Shown here piece by piece: positions 45,711 through 57,357 of a stretch of 64,000 nt of DNA. Position numbers and translations under genes: made by a program. The number at the start of each line of letters is the position of its first letter. Position 1 is the stretch's first letter. Source of the stretch: Rhodosorus marinus (Eukaryota > Rhodophyta > Stylonematophyceae > Stylonematales > Stylonemataceae); NCBI GenBank assembly GCA_029953675.1, contig JAMWBK010000009.1, positions 1,550,001 through 1,614,000 on the forward strand, in the 5' to 3' direction. A model generated the notes under the pieces. That model saw nothing but the letters and a program-made list of their open reading frames with translations. It made no database searches and was not told the origin of the DNA.

Positions 45711-46120
45711 ATGGGTTGGGGGACGATGGTTTTGGTAGCTCTTGCCGTTGTGGCGGGTTTCTCTCTTCTTGAGGGACTGATTATTGCCGCGATACAGTTT
45801 CCTGGTACGAAATCTCCTTATTGGAAAGTAGTACTCGCGATTCCATTACTGTATTTGGCGTATGGTGCAGCCGTTGGTTTCTTACTAAGTGCAGTGCCAG
45901 GTAAGATGGATACCCTGATCCTTTGATTGGAGATTCTCAATGTGTTTTCCATTGACTAAGACCTTTTTGTTTTTCTTCGGTCGTCTTTCTAGCTTTGCTT
46001 GTGGAGATTATTTACACGCAGTTGGATGTGGAGCTGGTAGAGGTAACTTCAAGAATTTGGGGAGGGATTTTCGGCGCAATGGTGATAATCTTGAACCTCG
46101 GATTGTTCAGTATTGTCTGA
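45711..46120 (+). CDS. Uncharacterised three-helix membrane protein, 105 residues
   Basis: I do not recognise this protein. Exons are 45711-45900 and 45993-46120, with a GT-AG intron in phase 1. Hydrophobic segments lie at about residues 5-27 (possibly a signal anchor), 39-62 and 83-104. They are linked by a short loop with FPGTKSPYWK and a mostly acidic loop with YTQLDVELVEVTSRIW. The protein ends within the last helix, so there is no cytosolic tail. Its size and three helices recall small ER membrane subunits, but no signature supports a family. Confidence 0.6.
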
Positions 46121-47006
46121 TTCACGCCCAGATCTGCTGGGCCATTTGTGAAATAGGAGACTGCCTCACGCTTTGTTAATGATTCCGACATCAGCACATG
46201 TGCAGCACGTTGAGTACGCCAGCGACTGACCGGACACAAGACGTGGGAGCCTTCATTGGTTGGTACCGAACGACAGCGGGCTAGCTTCAGCAGAATTCAG
46301 CTACCGAGCAGCCTGCTGGTACCAACTCATGTTGTTGAGCGCTGCAGTTTCGACCGTAAGGTTCTCTGAAATCCGGCGGAAGCCAGAACTATGCTGTGGA
46401 ACTCGGTCTACGCCACCATTCCATACCTAAGGATCTTGAGATCCAGCTAAACACCCGCTGAAGTGCCCAGAAGGGGATCTCACCTCCTCATCTTACTTAA
46501 ACCACTAACCGAAACCCAGGCATGTCGTGTGGGGCGCAGAGTACACACACACACAAACACCACAGCAACCACTCTGGGTGGGACGTCCCACCTCTTTGCT
46601 TCCCTAACCGTCATCTACTATTCAGTCTATATAAAAGATTGATAAATGATTTATCTATTTTAAAATAAATAATACCAATCAAATACCAGTATTGACTGAT
46701 TATGTTTAATGACACTTATTCCTTACTTTATTGGACTTGGCCCTTACAAATGGGGACAATTGAAGATGGGGTTTGGGGAAGCAGGCATTGAATTGGGAAC
46801 GTCGATTGGGAATGTCGTCATCGATGAGATAGTGACGTGAGCTGCTGTTCTCTGCAACTATTTCGATCAAAGAGAGCAAAAGAGAGGGAGAAAGAGGGAG
46901 AGAGAGGGAGAGGGAGGGCGTGTGTGTGTGTATGAGTTCTTTGGTTGGTTTTTGGTTTTGTTTGTATAGATGAGTTTGCGTTTGAGGAGATTTGTTTTCT
47001 GGAAAA
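46121..47006. other. Intergenic region with palindrome and GA/GT repeats
   Basis: This spacer precedes glutaminyl-tRNA synthetase. It holds a 16-bp palindrome with a GACGTC core (46577-46592), an AT-rich segment with TCTATATAAAAG at 46626-46637, and a GA-rich then GT-repeat run at about 46867-46931. The minus-strand frame 46706-47044 encodes low-complexity Ser/Leu/Pro from that run and is not a gene. Confidence 0.5.
46577..46592. promoter_or_regulatory. 16-bp palindrome with GACGTC core, possible bZIP site
   Basis: The perfect palindrome GGTGGGACGTCCCACC contains the CRE/C-box core GACGTC bound by many bZIP dimers. It lies about 415 bases before the glutaminyl-tRNA synthetase ATG. A second TGGGACGTCCCA copy is at 57358-57369 before DHODH, and a bZIP gene is in the window. 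Function is inferred only. Confidence 0.3.
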
Positions 47007-50000
47007 ATGGATGAAGAGGAGGAGCGTAAGGTGATTGATATCACGCAGCTGCTGCTTCTGTGGATGGTGAGGTGGTGAGTTTCTGAATTATAAGTTTGTT
47101 GCTTTTTTTGGGCTTTTGGGGGGGCCTTGGTGCCATAGGTTGGGGTGCTTGTCGGCTATGGCGTGGATCCAAAGGCTGCGAAAGTTGCGTCATCCTCAGA
47201 GAAAAAGTTTGAAGCGACAGTTAGCGGACTAAAGGAGGCCGGATTCACGGGTTCAGATGAGGCAAAAGCAGCGCTGGTGTATTCGATAGTAACAAAGTTG
47301 CCCGGTTCTGTTCCTCCAGCGCAGAGAAACTACTTGTATCACGCCGTCGGAGATGGAAGGGTAAGCTTTCTTCATCAGATCTTGAGCAGAGGATGTTCCT
47401 TTTGGTTACTGATGTCTGTTGTATGACGCGATTCTCGTTTTAGATTGCCTCGAATGGGCAGCTGGATGCGGCGATGGATTTTGTGGGGAAACTGAAGGAG
47501 GCAAGCCAGTCGTTGAAGACGAATGCGAACATGCAAGTGAAGGAGGTATACCAGGAGATCGACGATGAGGCGTTTAACAAGTACTGTGGAGTTGGCATGA
47601 CGGTAACTGATGAAGAAATCGATATGATTGTGGACGGCATCTTGCGCTCGAGAATCAGTGAAATTGAGGAGCGGCGGTATCAGTTCAAGACAGGGCCATT
47701 ACTGCAAGAAGCTCGAGAGCAGATGCGTTTCGTTGATGGCAAGATTTTTCTGCAGAAGTTTGAGGAACAGATGGCCGAAATCCTCGGGCCCAAGACAGAG
47801 GCAGATTGTGCGTATCTCCGAAATGTCCTCACGTCTATAAACGCCGCTAGTTGACGGTAGTAATTTAATCCCATCTTAGTGAAACCACCGAAAAAAGTGA
47901 AGCAGAAGAAGGAAAAAGCCAAGGCCGCGAAAAAAGCTGCCGAAAACTCCAAAGAAACGGGCCCTGCAACAGAGGCTGATCCATTGGATTCAATTCCCTC
48001 CGTCTTGGAAGCACGAGAATTAGACAGTGCGAAGAATTCTCCGGAGCTGGTCGAGAAGCAGAAGGTCGGAAGCGGCGGCAAGGTTTGCACACACGCAGGC
48101 GACGTTTGTTGACATTGTTTTGGAGTAGCTCATCTCCAGTTGTTCACGTACTTTGATAGATTGTGTGCAGATTTCCTCCGGAGCCCAATGGATACCTTCA
48201 CATAGGTCATGCAAAAGCAATGTTCCTAGATTTTGGCTACGCGAAGAAGAACGGCGGTGACTGTATTTTGCGCTTTGACGATACAAATCCCGAAGCCGAG
48301 AACGTCGAGTACATCAACGCAATAATAGTACGTGCTCATCGTCTTCCCGTGAATTTGTAAGAGATGTTCACTAGTCTGCCTCTAACCACGTGACGATCGT
48401 TGTTACGGTTTCTGCTGTCTATCCCGTTCGCCAGGAAATGGTTGAATGGTTAGGGCACAAACCCGCAAAAATCACCTTCTCCTCAGACTACTTTCAGGAG
48501 CTTTACGAGCTAGGACGAGAGTGCATCAGGCGAAACAAGGCATACGTGTGCCACCAAACACAGGAGGAGGTGAGAACAAAACCAGCGTCCAGGTTTAATC
48601 ACCTTGTCCTTTCTTCCTGGGTCATGAATAGTTTCTGGGGTTTAATACGAAAGCAATGAATTGCTTGCTTGTGCTAGGCGAGCTCGTATCGGGAAGAGAA
48701 GAAGGACAGCCCCTGGAGAGATCGACCAATTGAGGAGTCTTTAAGCCTATTCGAAGATATGAAGAAAGGCAAGTTTGGGGAAGGGGAGGCTACGTTACGG
48801 TTGAAGATTGATATGACAAGCGCAAATCCGGTCATGAGAGATCCCGTTGCGTACAGAATCAAATTTTCCTCGTGAGTATGAAACGGGAAAAGTCTGGATG
48901 CTTCAGAAGGGAAATCTAACTTAGCTCACTGTCGACATCAGGCATCCGAGAACCGGAAATCAGTGGTGCATATATCCATCGTATGACTTTACTCACTGTC
49001 TTGTTGACTCCCTCGAATGGGTAACCCATTCTCTATGTACATTGGAGTACGTAACGTCAACTGCCTGTCATGATCCTCAGCCCGGCGCGCCCACGTTGGC
49101 TTCGGAGATTCAACAATCTGTATTGGAAGCTCATTTCTGCAACGTTCCCATCCCTAGGTTTGAGGTCCGTCGTGATTCGTATTACTGGCTACTGGAAGCG
49201 CTGGACATGTATCGTCCATTCGTGTGGGAGTTTTCTCGTTTGACGTTGGAGAACACGGTCGTCTCGAAGAGAAAACTGATCCCGCTGGTAAAGGGTGGAC
49301 ACGTGCGGGGCTGGGATGATCCCCGCTTGCCTACCCTCGTTGCGTTGAGGCGACGTGGCTTCCCTCCTAAGGTATCACTCTAGCACAGGATTTTTTTTGC
49401 TTTTTTTCTGCATGTTGCAGGAAAAACTCCACTGACCAGTTCCTTCGTTCATTCTGATACTGCAGGCGGTGAACAGGTTTTGTGCCAGCATAGGGGTCAG
49501 CAGAGCAGACAGCGTTGTCGGAATGCACACTGTGGAATGGGCAGTGAGGTCCGAGCTCGATAGTACTGTGACGAGAGCCAAGGCGGTGCTAAAGCCGCTG
49601 AAAGTTACTATTACGAACTTTGAAGAGGAGCACACAGAAGTGCTGCAGATACCAAATCATCCTCAGAAAGAATCGATGGGCAAGCATGAGCAGGTGCTCT
49701 GCAAGCACGTATACGTCGACGAGACGGACTTCCGAATGGAAGATGAGAAGGGGTACTACGGCCTCGCTCCGGGAAAGACTGCGATGCTGCGGCATGCGTA
49801 TCCGATAACTGTGAAGGAGGTATGAGAATCAATAATGGCATTGGGGAACTGGATTGTCGTAGGTGGGTGGGGGTTGCGAAGATGTTAAATCCAGTTCTTC
49901 TTAACGGAATTTTGCCTACAGGTTCTGACGGACGATGAGGGAATACCTGAAGAACTGTTGGTTGTGGCTGACACAGCAAAGAGCACAAAACCAAAAGGAG

Positions 50001-50451
50001 TGCTGCACTGGGTATCAGCAGCACCGTTCTCGGCGCCGGCCGAGGTAAGTAGCAGCTCTCATCCACCAAGACTTGAAACCCGACTCTCAAACTTCGGTTT
50101 TCTCCTGGCCATTCTCAGATCCGATTGTACGATCGTCTGTTTAAGAGCGCGGAAGTCTCGGACGGTACATGGCTGGAAGACTTGAACCCTGAGAGCGAGG
50201 TATGTATAAGTGCCCCATGATATTTGTTCCCGGTACAAATGCGTGGCATCTGACAACCGCGATCACCCGTTCAGAAAATTGTGAGCTCCGCGCTGGTGGA
50301 AAAATTCGTCGCGGAGGCGAACGTAGGTGACAGGTTTCAGTTTGAGCGGGTGGGTTTCTTCGTGTGCGACAAGGACTCAACTGACGAGAAGAAGGTCTTC
50401 AATCTGACTGTAACACTCAGAGACTCGTACGGAGGGGAGAAGAAGGCATGA
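47007..50451 (+). CDS. QARS1: Glutaminyl-tRNA synthetase
   Basis: This is the cytosolic class I enzyme that charges tRNA-Gln. Thirteen exons: 47007-47066, 47139-47360, 47444-47807, 47880-48082, 48160-48327, 48435-48569, 48678-48871, 48942-49046, 49158-49371, 49466-49819, 49922-50044, 50119-50199 and 50275-50451. They give about 799 residues with closing phases. Residues 1-215 form the eukaryotic N-terminal tRNA-binding domain ([25 protein letters not shown]). A Lys-rich linker of about 65 residues follows. The catalytic core starts at [18 protein letters not shown] (HIGH motif) and includes [24 protein letters not shown] and the KMSKS equivalent [11 protein letters not shown]. The C-terminal beta-barrel anticodon domain follows. 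Exon 5 is best started at 48160; starting at the nearer AG at 48170 breaks the frame. Confidence 0.96.
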
Positions 50452-51395
50452 AAATGCGCTTGTCGTTCTGCCTATCTCTGAAAGTGAATAGCAACGAAAC
50501 CATTTGTATTACAAGGCCCTGGTTGAGAATTTGCGTCTATCAACAGAAAAGCCGGGAACGAGGAAAGAGTTCGAACACATGATCAACAAATTGCGGAGAG
50601 ACGCACTCTTCCCCACTAGAAATTTCAGCTGTTTAGGTATGTCATACTACCAACCCCACTTGTCCTGCTAAACCTCAGCATCCAGCCAAGCTTTACATGA
50701 AATCACATAGCGAACACTCACAACGGACTCAAAGCGTGCTGATACCAAAACAGGAATGACCCATCCAAAAAATCCATATAAAAGTTTCTATTTTTCACAA
50801 CAATTAAGAAACCTCGAAATGGAGGTCGAATGCAAAACAATGATTGAAATACAATCATTAAATTGTACCCCATAATGACTGATATAGAGTATTCGCGCAC
50901 TTTGTACCCCAGGTACAATTCCAACTCTAGCATTCCAGAGAAGTTCTAATTTAAAGAAAAACAGTTTTTAATTCCCTGCCTCATGCCTACAAAAGCAATA
51001 AAGGGGGTAGATGGGAACTGAATGATAGTACAGTCCAGAAAATATTAATTATGTAATAATCATGTACAAAGTTGCGTACTATAACAATACTATTCATATA
51101 TTCAATCAAGAGATCTGGTCCTTTTATCGCCCCGTCGTCGTCCTGAGGTTGATATTTAAATTTTAGTTAAAATATTTTAGCTAATGTTTGGTTTGGTGGA
51201 TTAGGAAGTGGTTTTTCGGAGCTTTTCGATATTTTGGCGACGAAAGGGGACGGGGGGAAAAGGGGTAGGACGTTTTGGGATCCGATTGAGAGGAGGGGAG
51301 GAATTGGTAGTAGTGGGAAGGGGATGAAACTTTTGTAGGAGTTTGATATTAATTTAGAGTTTGGGAATTTTAACGTTTGAAGGTATTTGGTCAAT
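50452..51395. other. Intergenic region with one exon-like segment
   Basis: This spacer lies between glutaminyl-tRNA synthetase and RPS5. A segment at 50516-50636 is bounded by AG before and GTATGTC after, and encodes about 40 charged residues without a stop. I cannot join it to any gene. From 50700 to 51150 the DNA is AT-rich with no frame. The last 200 bases are G-rich leader. Confidence 0.4.
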
Positions 51396-52195
51396 ATGAC
51401 GGAGGTTATGCTCTTTAATCGATGGTCGTTTGACGACGTTGAGGTAAGTAGTTTGTATTCTTGTTTGTGGAATTGTCTGGGATTGTTGAGGGGGAAACCA
51501 ACGACAGGTTGCTGGTGAAGAGGAGTTTTCGTGGGATTTTGTGATTAAGGTCGTCTTGTTTTGTTGGATGGGATTGATTAGGTTGGAGACTTTGGACTCG
51601 CTCAGTATATTGCGGTGAAGCAGTATGGAAATAAGGTATTCATCCCCCATACCTCTGGAAGATATCAGAAGAAGAGGTTTAGAAAGGCGTCATGCCCGAT
51701 CGTGGAGAGATTGGTTTGTTCCCTTATGATGCACGGCCGCAACAATGGGAAGAAGTTGATGGCCACCAGAATTGTGAAGCATACGTTTGAGATCATTCAT
51801 CTTTTGACGGACGAAAACCCAATTCAGGTAGGCACACTGCCGTCGTGTTTGGATGTAGTCATGAGAAAATGGGACAGAATTCTAACAAGCGAGTCTATGG
51901 GAAACTGTAGGTGCTTGTAAATGCTGTTGTCAACTCCGGACCGCGCGAGGATTCCACTCGTATTGGGTCAGCGGGAACTGTCCGCAGACAAGCCGTCGAT
52001 GTGTCTCCGCTCCGAAGAGTGAACGTTGCGTTGTACCTTCTCACGACGGGTGCTAGAGAGGCTGCGTTTAGATCCATCAAGACAATTGCTGAATGTCTTG
52101 CCGACGAACTCATCAATGCCGCCAAAGGAAGCTCAAACTCCTACGCTATCAAGAAGAAGGATGAAGTCGAACGTGTTGCCAAGGCAAACCGTTAG
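51396..52195 (+). CDS. RPS5: 40S ribosomal protein S5 (uS7)
   Basis: This is a small-subunit head protein that contacts mRNA and the E-site tRNA. Exons are 51396-51443, 51582-51827 and 51911-52195, all phase 0, giving 192 residues, the eukaryotic length. The short first exon encodes [16 protein letters not shown]. Diagnostic blocks are [59 protein letters not shown] and [19 protein letters not shown]. The last is [21 protein letters not shown]. There is no organellar leader, so it is the cytosolic protein. The sequence is intact. Confidence 0.98.
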
Positions 52196-52784
52196 AGGCG
52201 TGATAATTTTTTAAAAAGACTTGTGAGTTGCAAATTCGAGTGGAAGTAAAACGTGAAGATCGAGACTATATACATTGTCCACGATTTGGTTCATTTCAGG
52301 CAGTGCGATTCGTTGTTGTATCCCTCCAACGCTTGAGCCTAACAAGTTGATACAGTGAAATTGAAACTAGCTAAGATCACGCGAACTCACATCCCCCTCC
52401 AATATTGACATTTTTCAAGCGAACTTCTAAAAAGAGGAATCCATTCTCTTGGCACGGCCCCCCCATGGGACCTATCATTTGCATAGACTTTGAACTGCCC
52501 CAAGACGAGGTTCTTCTGCCGAGGAATCCCTTTCGAGATAGAGCTACTCTTCAGTGGATTGAGCATTCCGTTCTGAGCATAGGAGAGAGTTAACGAGGAA
52601 GGATGTGAAGCGAGCGAGCTATTATAGACTTTCGACAAGCAGAGGTGGAGTATAAGCCGCACACGGACGCCCAGGAACTAGCGTTCCGTACCGTAAAATG
52701 GATGGATTGGTTTGAAACTGTACAGCAAATATTTAATGAACGGATGTTCGAGTAAGCCATCCTCGGCGGGAATACAGTTGTGTG
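52196..52784. other. Convergent 3' spacer of RPS5 and the bZIP gene
   Basis: This region holds the two 3' ends. Small frames on both strands (52387-52662) show no domain. Nothing else is seen. Confidence 0.5.
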
Positions 52785-54644
52785 CTAGCTCTCTAATGCC
52801 TTTCTGAGCGCATCATTCTTTCTGATCAGATCGTCCACAGCATCTTTCAACTCGGCGTTGCACTGTTCAAGCTTTTCCATCTTCGCCTTCGCGGCCGTAC
52901 GAGACTTCAATGCAGCCTCACGATTTCGGACTACCTTGGGTTTTGCGTCGTTCGAGGCCATCGTTCGGCTTCGATCGTAACCTGCTGGCTCCTGACTCAG
53001 TGAACTCCGCTTTAGACCCGGGATTGCAGCCTTGCCTACAGGCGCTTGATATGGAGCCCAGGGAAGCATGTTAACCGGCGGGACCGCCATCCCGTTGGCT
53101 GGTATCCCCATCAGTGGTGCTACAGGCACCATTGGTGCTACAAGAACACTCTGGGGCGCAACATTTGAAACCGCAGGTGCAGCTTGATTCATGCCCGCAA
53201 GTGCAGCTTGACTCATGCCCGGAAGTGCAGCTTGATTCATGCCCGGAGGCGCAGCTTGATTCATGCCCGGTGGTGCAGCTTGATTAACGCCCGCATGTGC
53301 AGCGTGATCTACACCCGCAGGAGCTGGTTGATGAATCGCTGATGGAGCGGGCGGGGTTATCATCGTGGGTGTTATCACTGGTGGCGTCACTGTTGTGGGT
53401 GCTGAGACTAGCGTCGGAGTCCTTGTGGTTACCATCGACGGTGCCGCCGCGGATGCGATAGTCGGCGAGCGACCAGCGGGCATGCGGAGACCTACGCCGT
53501 TCGACGAATCGAGCGTAGGTCTCAATGTGCGGACTTCCGATGGTACGCAGGAGTTGGGACCGGTTGGCAGAGCCGAATACCCAATGTGGTCAGATGCACC
53601 ACTCCTGGGCAGGTCGACCTGCTCCCCCAGGCCCTGCTCCCGAATAGACATAGCTTCCGTCTTCTGGCGGTTCCCACTCGCTTCCCTTGTCGGCAGACCC
53701 GTTGAATGAACCTCTTGGTGGTTTCCTGCATCCATGCTCAAGTCCCCTTCATCGGGCAAGTCCTTCATGGCACTGCCACTCCCTCCATCCCCAGAAAGGG
53801 GCATGACTCGGCTACCATGTTTTTCCTCACCAGCAGCTGCCCTGTAGTCATTGATCGTTTCCGAAGTCACTTTTGATGGTATTCCGGATAGTGGCTGTGG
53901 TAAACCAGCGAGCACGGATTCCGCACTACTCCGCTTCTGTCTGCTTAACGCGTGTATACCCGGAGGGGACAGCAGGTCTCTTTGCTCATCACCTCCTATT
54001 TGTGAGTCTGACCCTCTCTGCCACGGCAGTTGACTCATCTCCCACTCTCCATCACGGATACGTTGATGGTTTCTGGATTCTGGAGGTCTAAGTGGAGTCA
54101 GCAAAGGCTCCAGTAATCTCCGATTTTTCAAGGCAGACAAATCGTTGAGTAGTGGACTGTACAGGTTGCTGTCATTCTTGAGTGGATCATCCAAAGAGTC
54201 AACCGTCATCACTGGCTCGAGATGCGAGCTCTGTCTCGGCCGTTTGAGGGGCAATGCCCTCTCAGTAGGTGTAGGGATATTTGACATTCGTTTACGACTG
54301 TCCGGTGTGAGCTGCGGGAGCGGAAAATCACTGTGCTTGCTGTAGCTTGGACTGAGGCCCACGAATCTAGAGAGAAAGGAGGTAGGCGTCCCAGCAGAAA
54401 GGGGAGTTCTGTTGAACGCTGACGGGGAAAACATTCTTAACGACGCGCTCAAGTCATCTCCCCCACGCTCGAGTGGTACCGTGATCTAAAGAAAGTACAA
54501 GTAATCAGGAACCAACATTATTTTGAGAGCGAACAGCGTTAGACGTATCGCCATCAATCCTACCTTGTCCCCAGATGACTTCCTCAGGCCAGCTTTGGGG
54601 GGAGGCAGTTTCCCCAAAGGCAGGGGTTGCAGCTCTTTTCGCAT
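52785..54644 (-). CDS. bZIP transcription factor with octapeptide repeats
   Basis: This is a DNA-binding leucine-zipper protein. Exons on the minus strand are 54644-54564 and 54485-52785, giving about 593 residues; the intron is phase 0. The bZIP domain is at the very C-terminus (about 545-593). The basic region VVRNREAALKSRTAAKAKMEKLE keeps the N-x7-R spacing, and the heptads QCNAELKDAVDDLIRKNDALRK form a short zipper with Leu, Val and Ile. The N-terminal 150 residues are Ser/Pro-rich with many SP and TP sites, suggesting proline-directed phosphorylation. A central stretch has six copies of a Gln/Ala octapeptide, preceded by Thr/Pro-rich repeats, a likely activation region. A C-terminal zipper with a long disordered N-terminus is typical of algal bZIPs. 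The target is unknown. Confidence 0.85.
53173..53316 (-). repeat. Six 24-bp tandem units in the bZIP coding region
   Basis: Six units of 24 bases encode the octapeptide family GMNQAAPP/GVNQAAPP with substitutions in each copy. The frame is preserved. Divergence grows towards the N-terminal side (the last copy reads GVDHAAHA), as expected of an older in-frame expansion. Confidence 0.85.
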
Positions 54645-55639
54645 GTTCCCTTTCCTTAGGCTTCCCAACTAAGCAACAAAACGATTAAACAGACGCTCTC
54701 TTCGCAACAACGAACGGAGCAAGAGGGTCACAACTTTTTCAGGCACCAAGCCCTTCGTCCGACCCGATAATTAACCACGCCTTCGCTTATCATAATCCCC
54801 CTCCAACATATTCTCAAACCTGAAAAGGAACATAATCTAACACCCTCCTTAAGCCCCAACCGTCCACATTAAATACAAGGTTACAAAACCCCAGGAAAAC
54901 TCAAACCAGAATCTCGTTCTTATCCGTCGTACAAATTAGTAACCATCTGGTCCTTCATAGAAAACCCCCTCCAAGCAAAATACATCAACCTCACCGCCCC
55001 CCAAACATCGGGATCCGAACCTCCCAGGTTTCCCCTCTTCTCCTAACACCTTCCTCCCTACCCAAAAACCCAACAATTAAAAAAACTCACCTAACAGAAC
55101 AGAACAAAAGAACCTCTAAGAAATGAGTGCATCAGAAAACATTATTCGCCTGGGAAGCCGGAAAACCTTGTATTGATTGATAGAAGAATTACAATGTATT
55201 TTAGGTAGTTGGATCTCTTTAAATTGACTGCTCCATGGAATCCGAGATTGATTCACGATTGGCTTTTAGAGTCATATCGAAAACTTAGCCCAATGAGAGC
55301 TATTTTGATTGATTGAAGTTTAATAGACGAATTTTAAGTATGTTAGTCTTTTAAATGGATTGATTATCTAGTGACAGATATTAGTATTATTGAGATATAG
55401 GCGGTTGATGTAAGTTTTTGGGCATAATTATTTGTATATGTAACAAAACAAATTGATATTAGTCTCTGTAGTTTGTAAAATAGTATATAATAGAAAATTA
55501 ATATGTATCAATGTAGGTGACTGTTGATGAGAGTATTGCGTCCACTTGTAAATTGATACTTTTCGGAAGCTTACACAGGATGGCACTCTTTATCGTTAAA
55601 ATGGTGTGCGATTATAATATATACTATATATATTGGAGC
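54645..55639. other. Intergenic region, no supported gene
   Basis: This is the leader side of the bZIP gene followed by AT-rich DNA at 55130-55520 with no frame of note. It ends at the retroelement remnant. Nothing else was recognised. Confidence 0.5.
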
Positions 55640-57180
55640 GTGGTTGTCGGCGTACAGAATTTCACACCGGCAACAGCACGCGATACCGCTCTGGCGTATT
55701 CTCACTTTGATCCACTTGTTGTTTTTCCCCCAGACTTCCACTTACACAACTCTATCAATTACTACTCACGGAAGCCTATTTATACCCTAAGACTGGGTCA
55801 CCCGAGACCAAAGTATAGCTGGTTAGCCCTACTCGAACTACGATCGTGTTCCAGCATACCCCCGGAGGCCCTGTCTCACGGGTCCTCCCGAGCCAGAGTC
55901 CAGGAACTCATTCGCCTCTCAGAGCGTCCAGCTCCTCCTGAGTGGGATGATGCCAGTACGTCCGTGCCTCTCCACTGACCTGGGCACGCTGCATCCGATC
56001 GATGTGTGTACCAAGGTTTGTAAGGCCGTACCGTCCGGTTCGGCTAACTTGTAAGCGTTGAACACAGTCGGCGTTCCAGGATCCGAGGAGGAGGTCGAAG
56101 ATGCCGATATTGGCCTTTGGTCTTCGTCTCGTTGGTGAGCAGGACGGAATCGCCAGGCTTCAGCGTGTCCGCTAAGACCTTCCGATCGCAGTAACGCGCC
56201 TTTTGTTGCTTTGAGGCCTCGGCCTTCAGTGTGACCGCCTCGCGACTCCCACCGAGGTCCTCGAGCTCTTTCCCTTGCGCGTGTACCGAAACATCTTCCT
56301 CGATGGGATCAGACAGCATCGGGGCCTGCGTCAGTCCGTGCGCCCGCGGTTTCACCCCGTATAGGATCTCGAACAGCGTCATTCGACCATGCCCAGTACA
56401 CGACGCAAATGGGGTCAGGGAGGAAAAGAAAAGCTGAGTTCCAGCTGAGAGGTTCCTAGGGATGTTGGAGGTGCTGCCGGGAACAGATTTCTCAATATTG
56501 GTGGATTTCCGGGGTTCGAGGAGCGAGCCTCGGGAGAAATGGACCCTCGGATAGACGACGTGCCGATGGAGGAAAAACATCAACGACTCCCTGCCCAGTG
56601 GCTGCAGGTCTTCGTTAGGTGGCGTGGACTGCTCTACGGCTGCTATTAAGCTGTTAATACGGTGGCAGTTGTCGTTGGTGATCCTGTAACGCTGCTGCCA
56701 CTTGCTCCGTTGTGCGCTGCTGCAGACCTTCGCGGACCTGCTCGATGAACAGCAACGTACGATCGACGTTCGACGGCGGTGACGATGTAGTTTCTTAGAT
56801 AGCGCTGGGAGTGCTTGGTTGCTGGAGCGTTAACGCGACCGCCCTGATGCTCTTTCCCGGCTATATGCTTCTTTGAGTCTGCTCTCTGACTCGCTTTCAT
56901 GCTGCCCTAGTTTGGAGGTGCCCTCTCTACCTGTCCTAGAGTACCTCATTGGCGGACCTTAAGCCTCCGAATTAACCGATTGATAATATAGTTCTCTACA
57001 TCGGCGCTGATGAGAGTCGCTTGTCAACGTAGTCTTAGGATATACAAAGGCTTTGATTTAGCTTGTGAGACAGTTCCAAGTAGATGGAAATCTGAGAGAA
57101 AAAGACGCGCTAAGTTCTAGCTGGGGGGTTCGGGAGCCGTGTTGGAGGTATTGCCAGGAACAGATTTCTCAATCTATAAA
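55640..57180 (-). mobile_element. Decayed Ty3/gypsy-like retrotransposon fragment (integrase end)
   Basis: On the minus strand, the frame 56583-56044 matches the C-terminal part of a Ty3/gypsy integrase. It has the block TLFEILYGVKPRAHG and, further on, a basic stretch KARYCDRKVLADTLKPGDSVLL, both typical of gypsy polyproteins. The reading then changes frame between about 56044 and 56090 and again near 56010, and ends at the stop at 55918-55920. At least two frameshifts therefore break it. Upstream, 56646-56900 may hold another broken piece. No reverse transcriptase, RNase H or gag is seen. Downstream, at 55775-55787, a TATA-box-like word on the minus strand (GGGTATAAATAGG) could belong to the 3' LTR. 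The element is a remnant and not active. It lies between the bZIP gene and DHODH. Confidence 0.6.
56427..57174 (+). repeat. Diverged direct repeat, about 70-77 bp
   Basis: Copies at about 56427-56496 and 57098-57174 share AACAGATTTCTCAAT and GTTGGAGGT, with scattered substitutions between. The first copy lies inside the integrase frame. They may be part of the retroelement duplicated by a nested insertion or rearrangement. Confidence 0.6.
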
Positions 57181-57305
57181 AGCGTCACTGTAAACTGTGC
57201 ACGTTGAGTGTTTCCTTAAACAAGACTCTTAATCGTATGAAGCTGGGGGAAATTCACTTAATCATATTTTGATATTTTTCTTACAATCTTGGTTAAGAAT
57301 TTCGA

Positions 57306-57333
57306 ATCCATAGAAGGAATACCTTCTATGGAT
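57306..57333. repeat. Perfect 12-bp inverted repeat with a 4-base loop
   Basis: The arms 57306-57317 and 57322-57333 are exact reverse complements around AATA. It lies between the retroelement remnant and DHODH, so it could be a small transposon end or a stem-loop of a transcript. Confidence 0.88.
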
Positions 57334-57357
57334 CGATAGGCAAGTGCTGGATACGGA

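Noticed and set aside
46706-47044. 112-codon minus-strand frame rich in Ser, Leu and Pro
   Set aside because: It is a translation of the GA and GT repeats and overlaps the first exon of glutaminyl-tRNA synthetase.
47808-47854. Read-through end of glutaminyl-tRNA synthetase exon 3 to a stop at 47854
   Set aside because: A GTGCGT donor at 47808 and an acceptor at 47879 restore the family linker and the frame, so the stop is intronic.
55517-55978. 153-codon plus-strand frame in the retroelement region
   Set aside because: It is antisense to the LTR-like and integrase-like sequence and has no domain.
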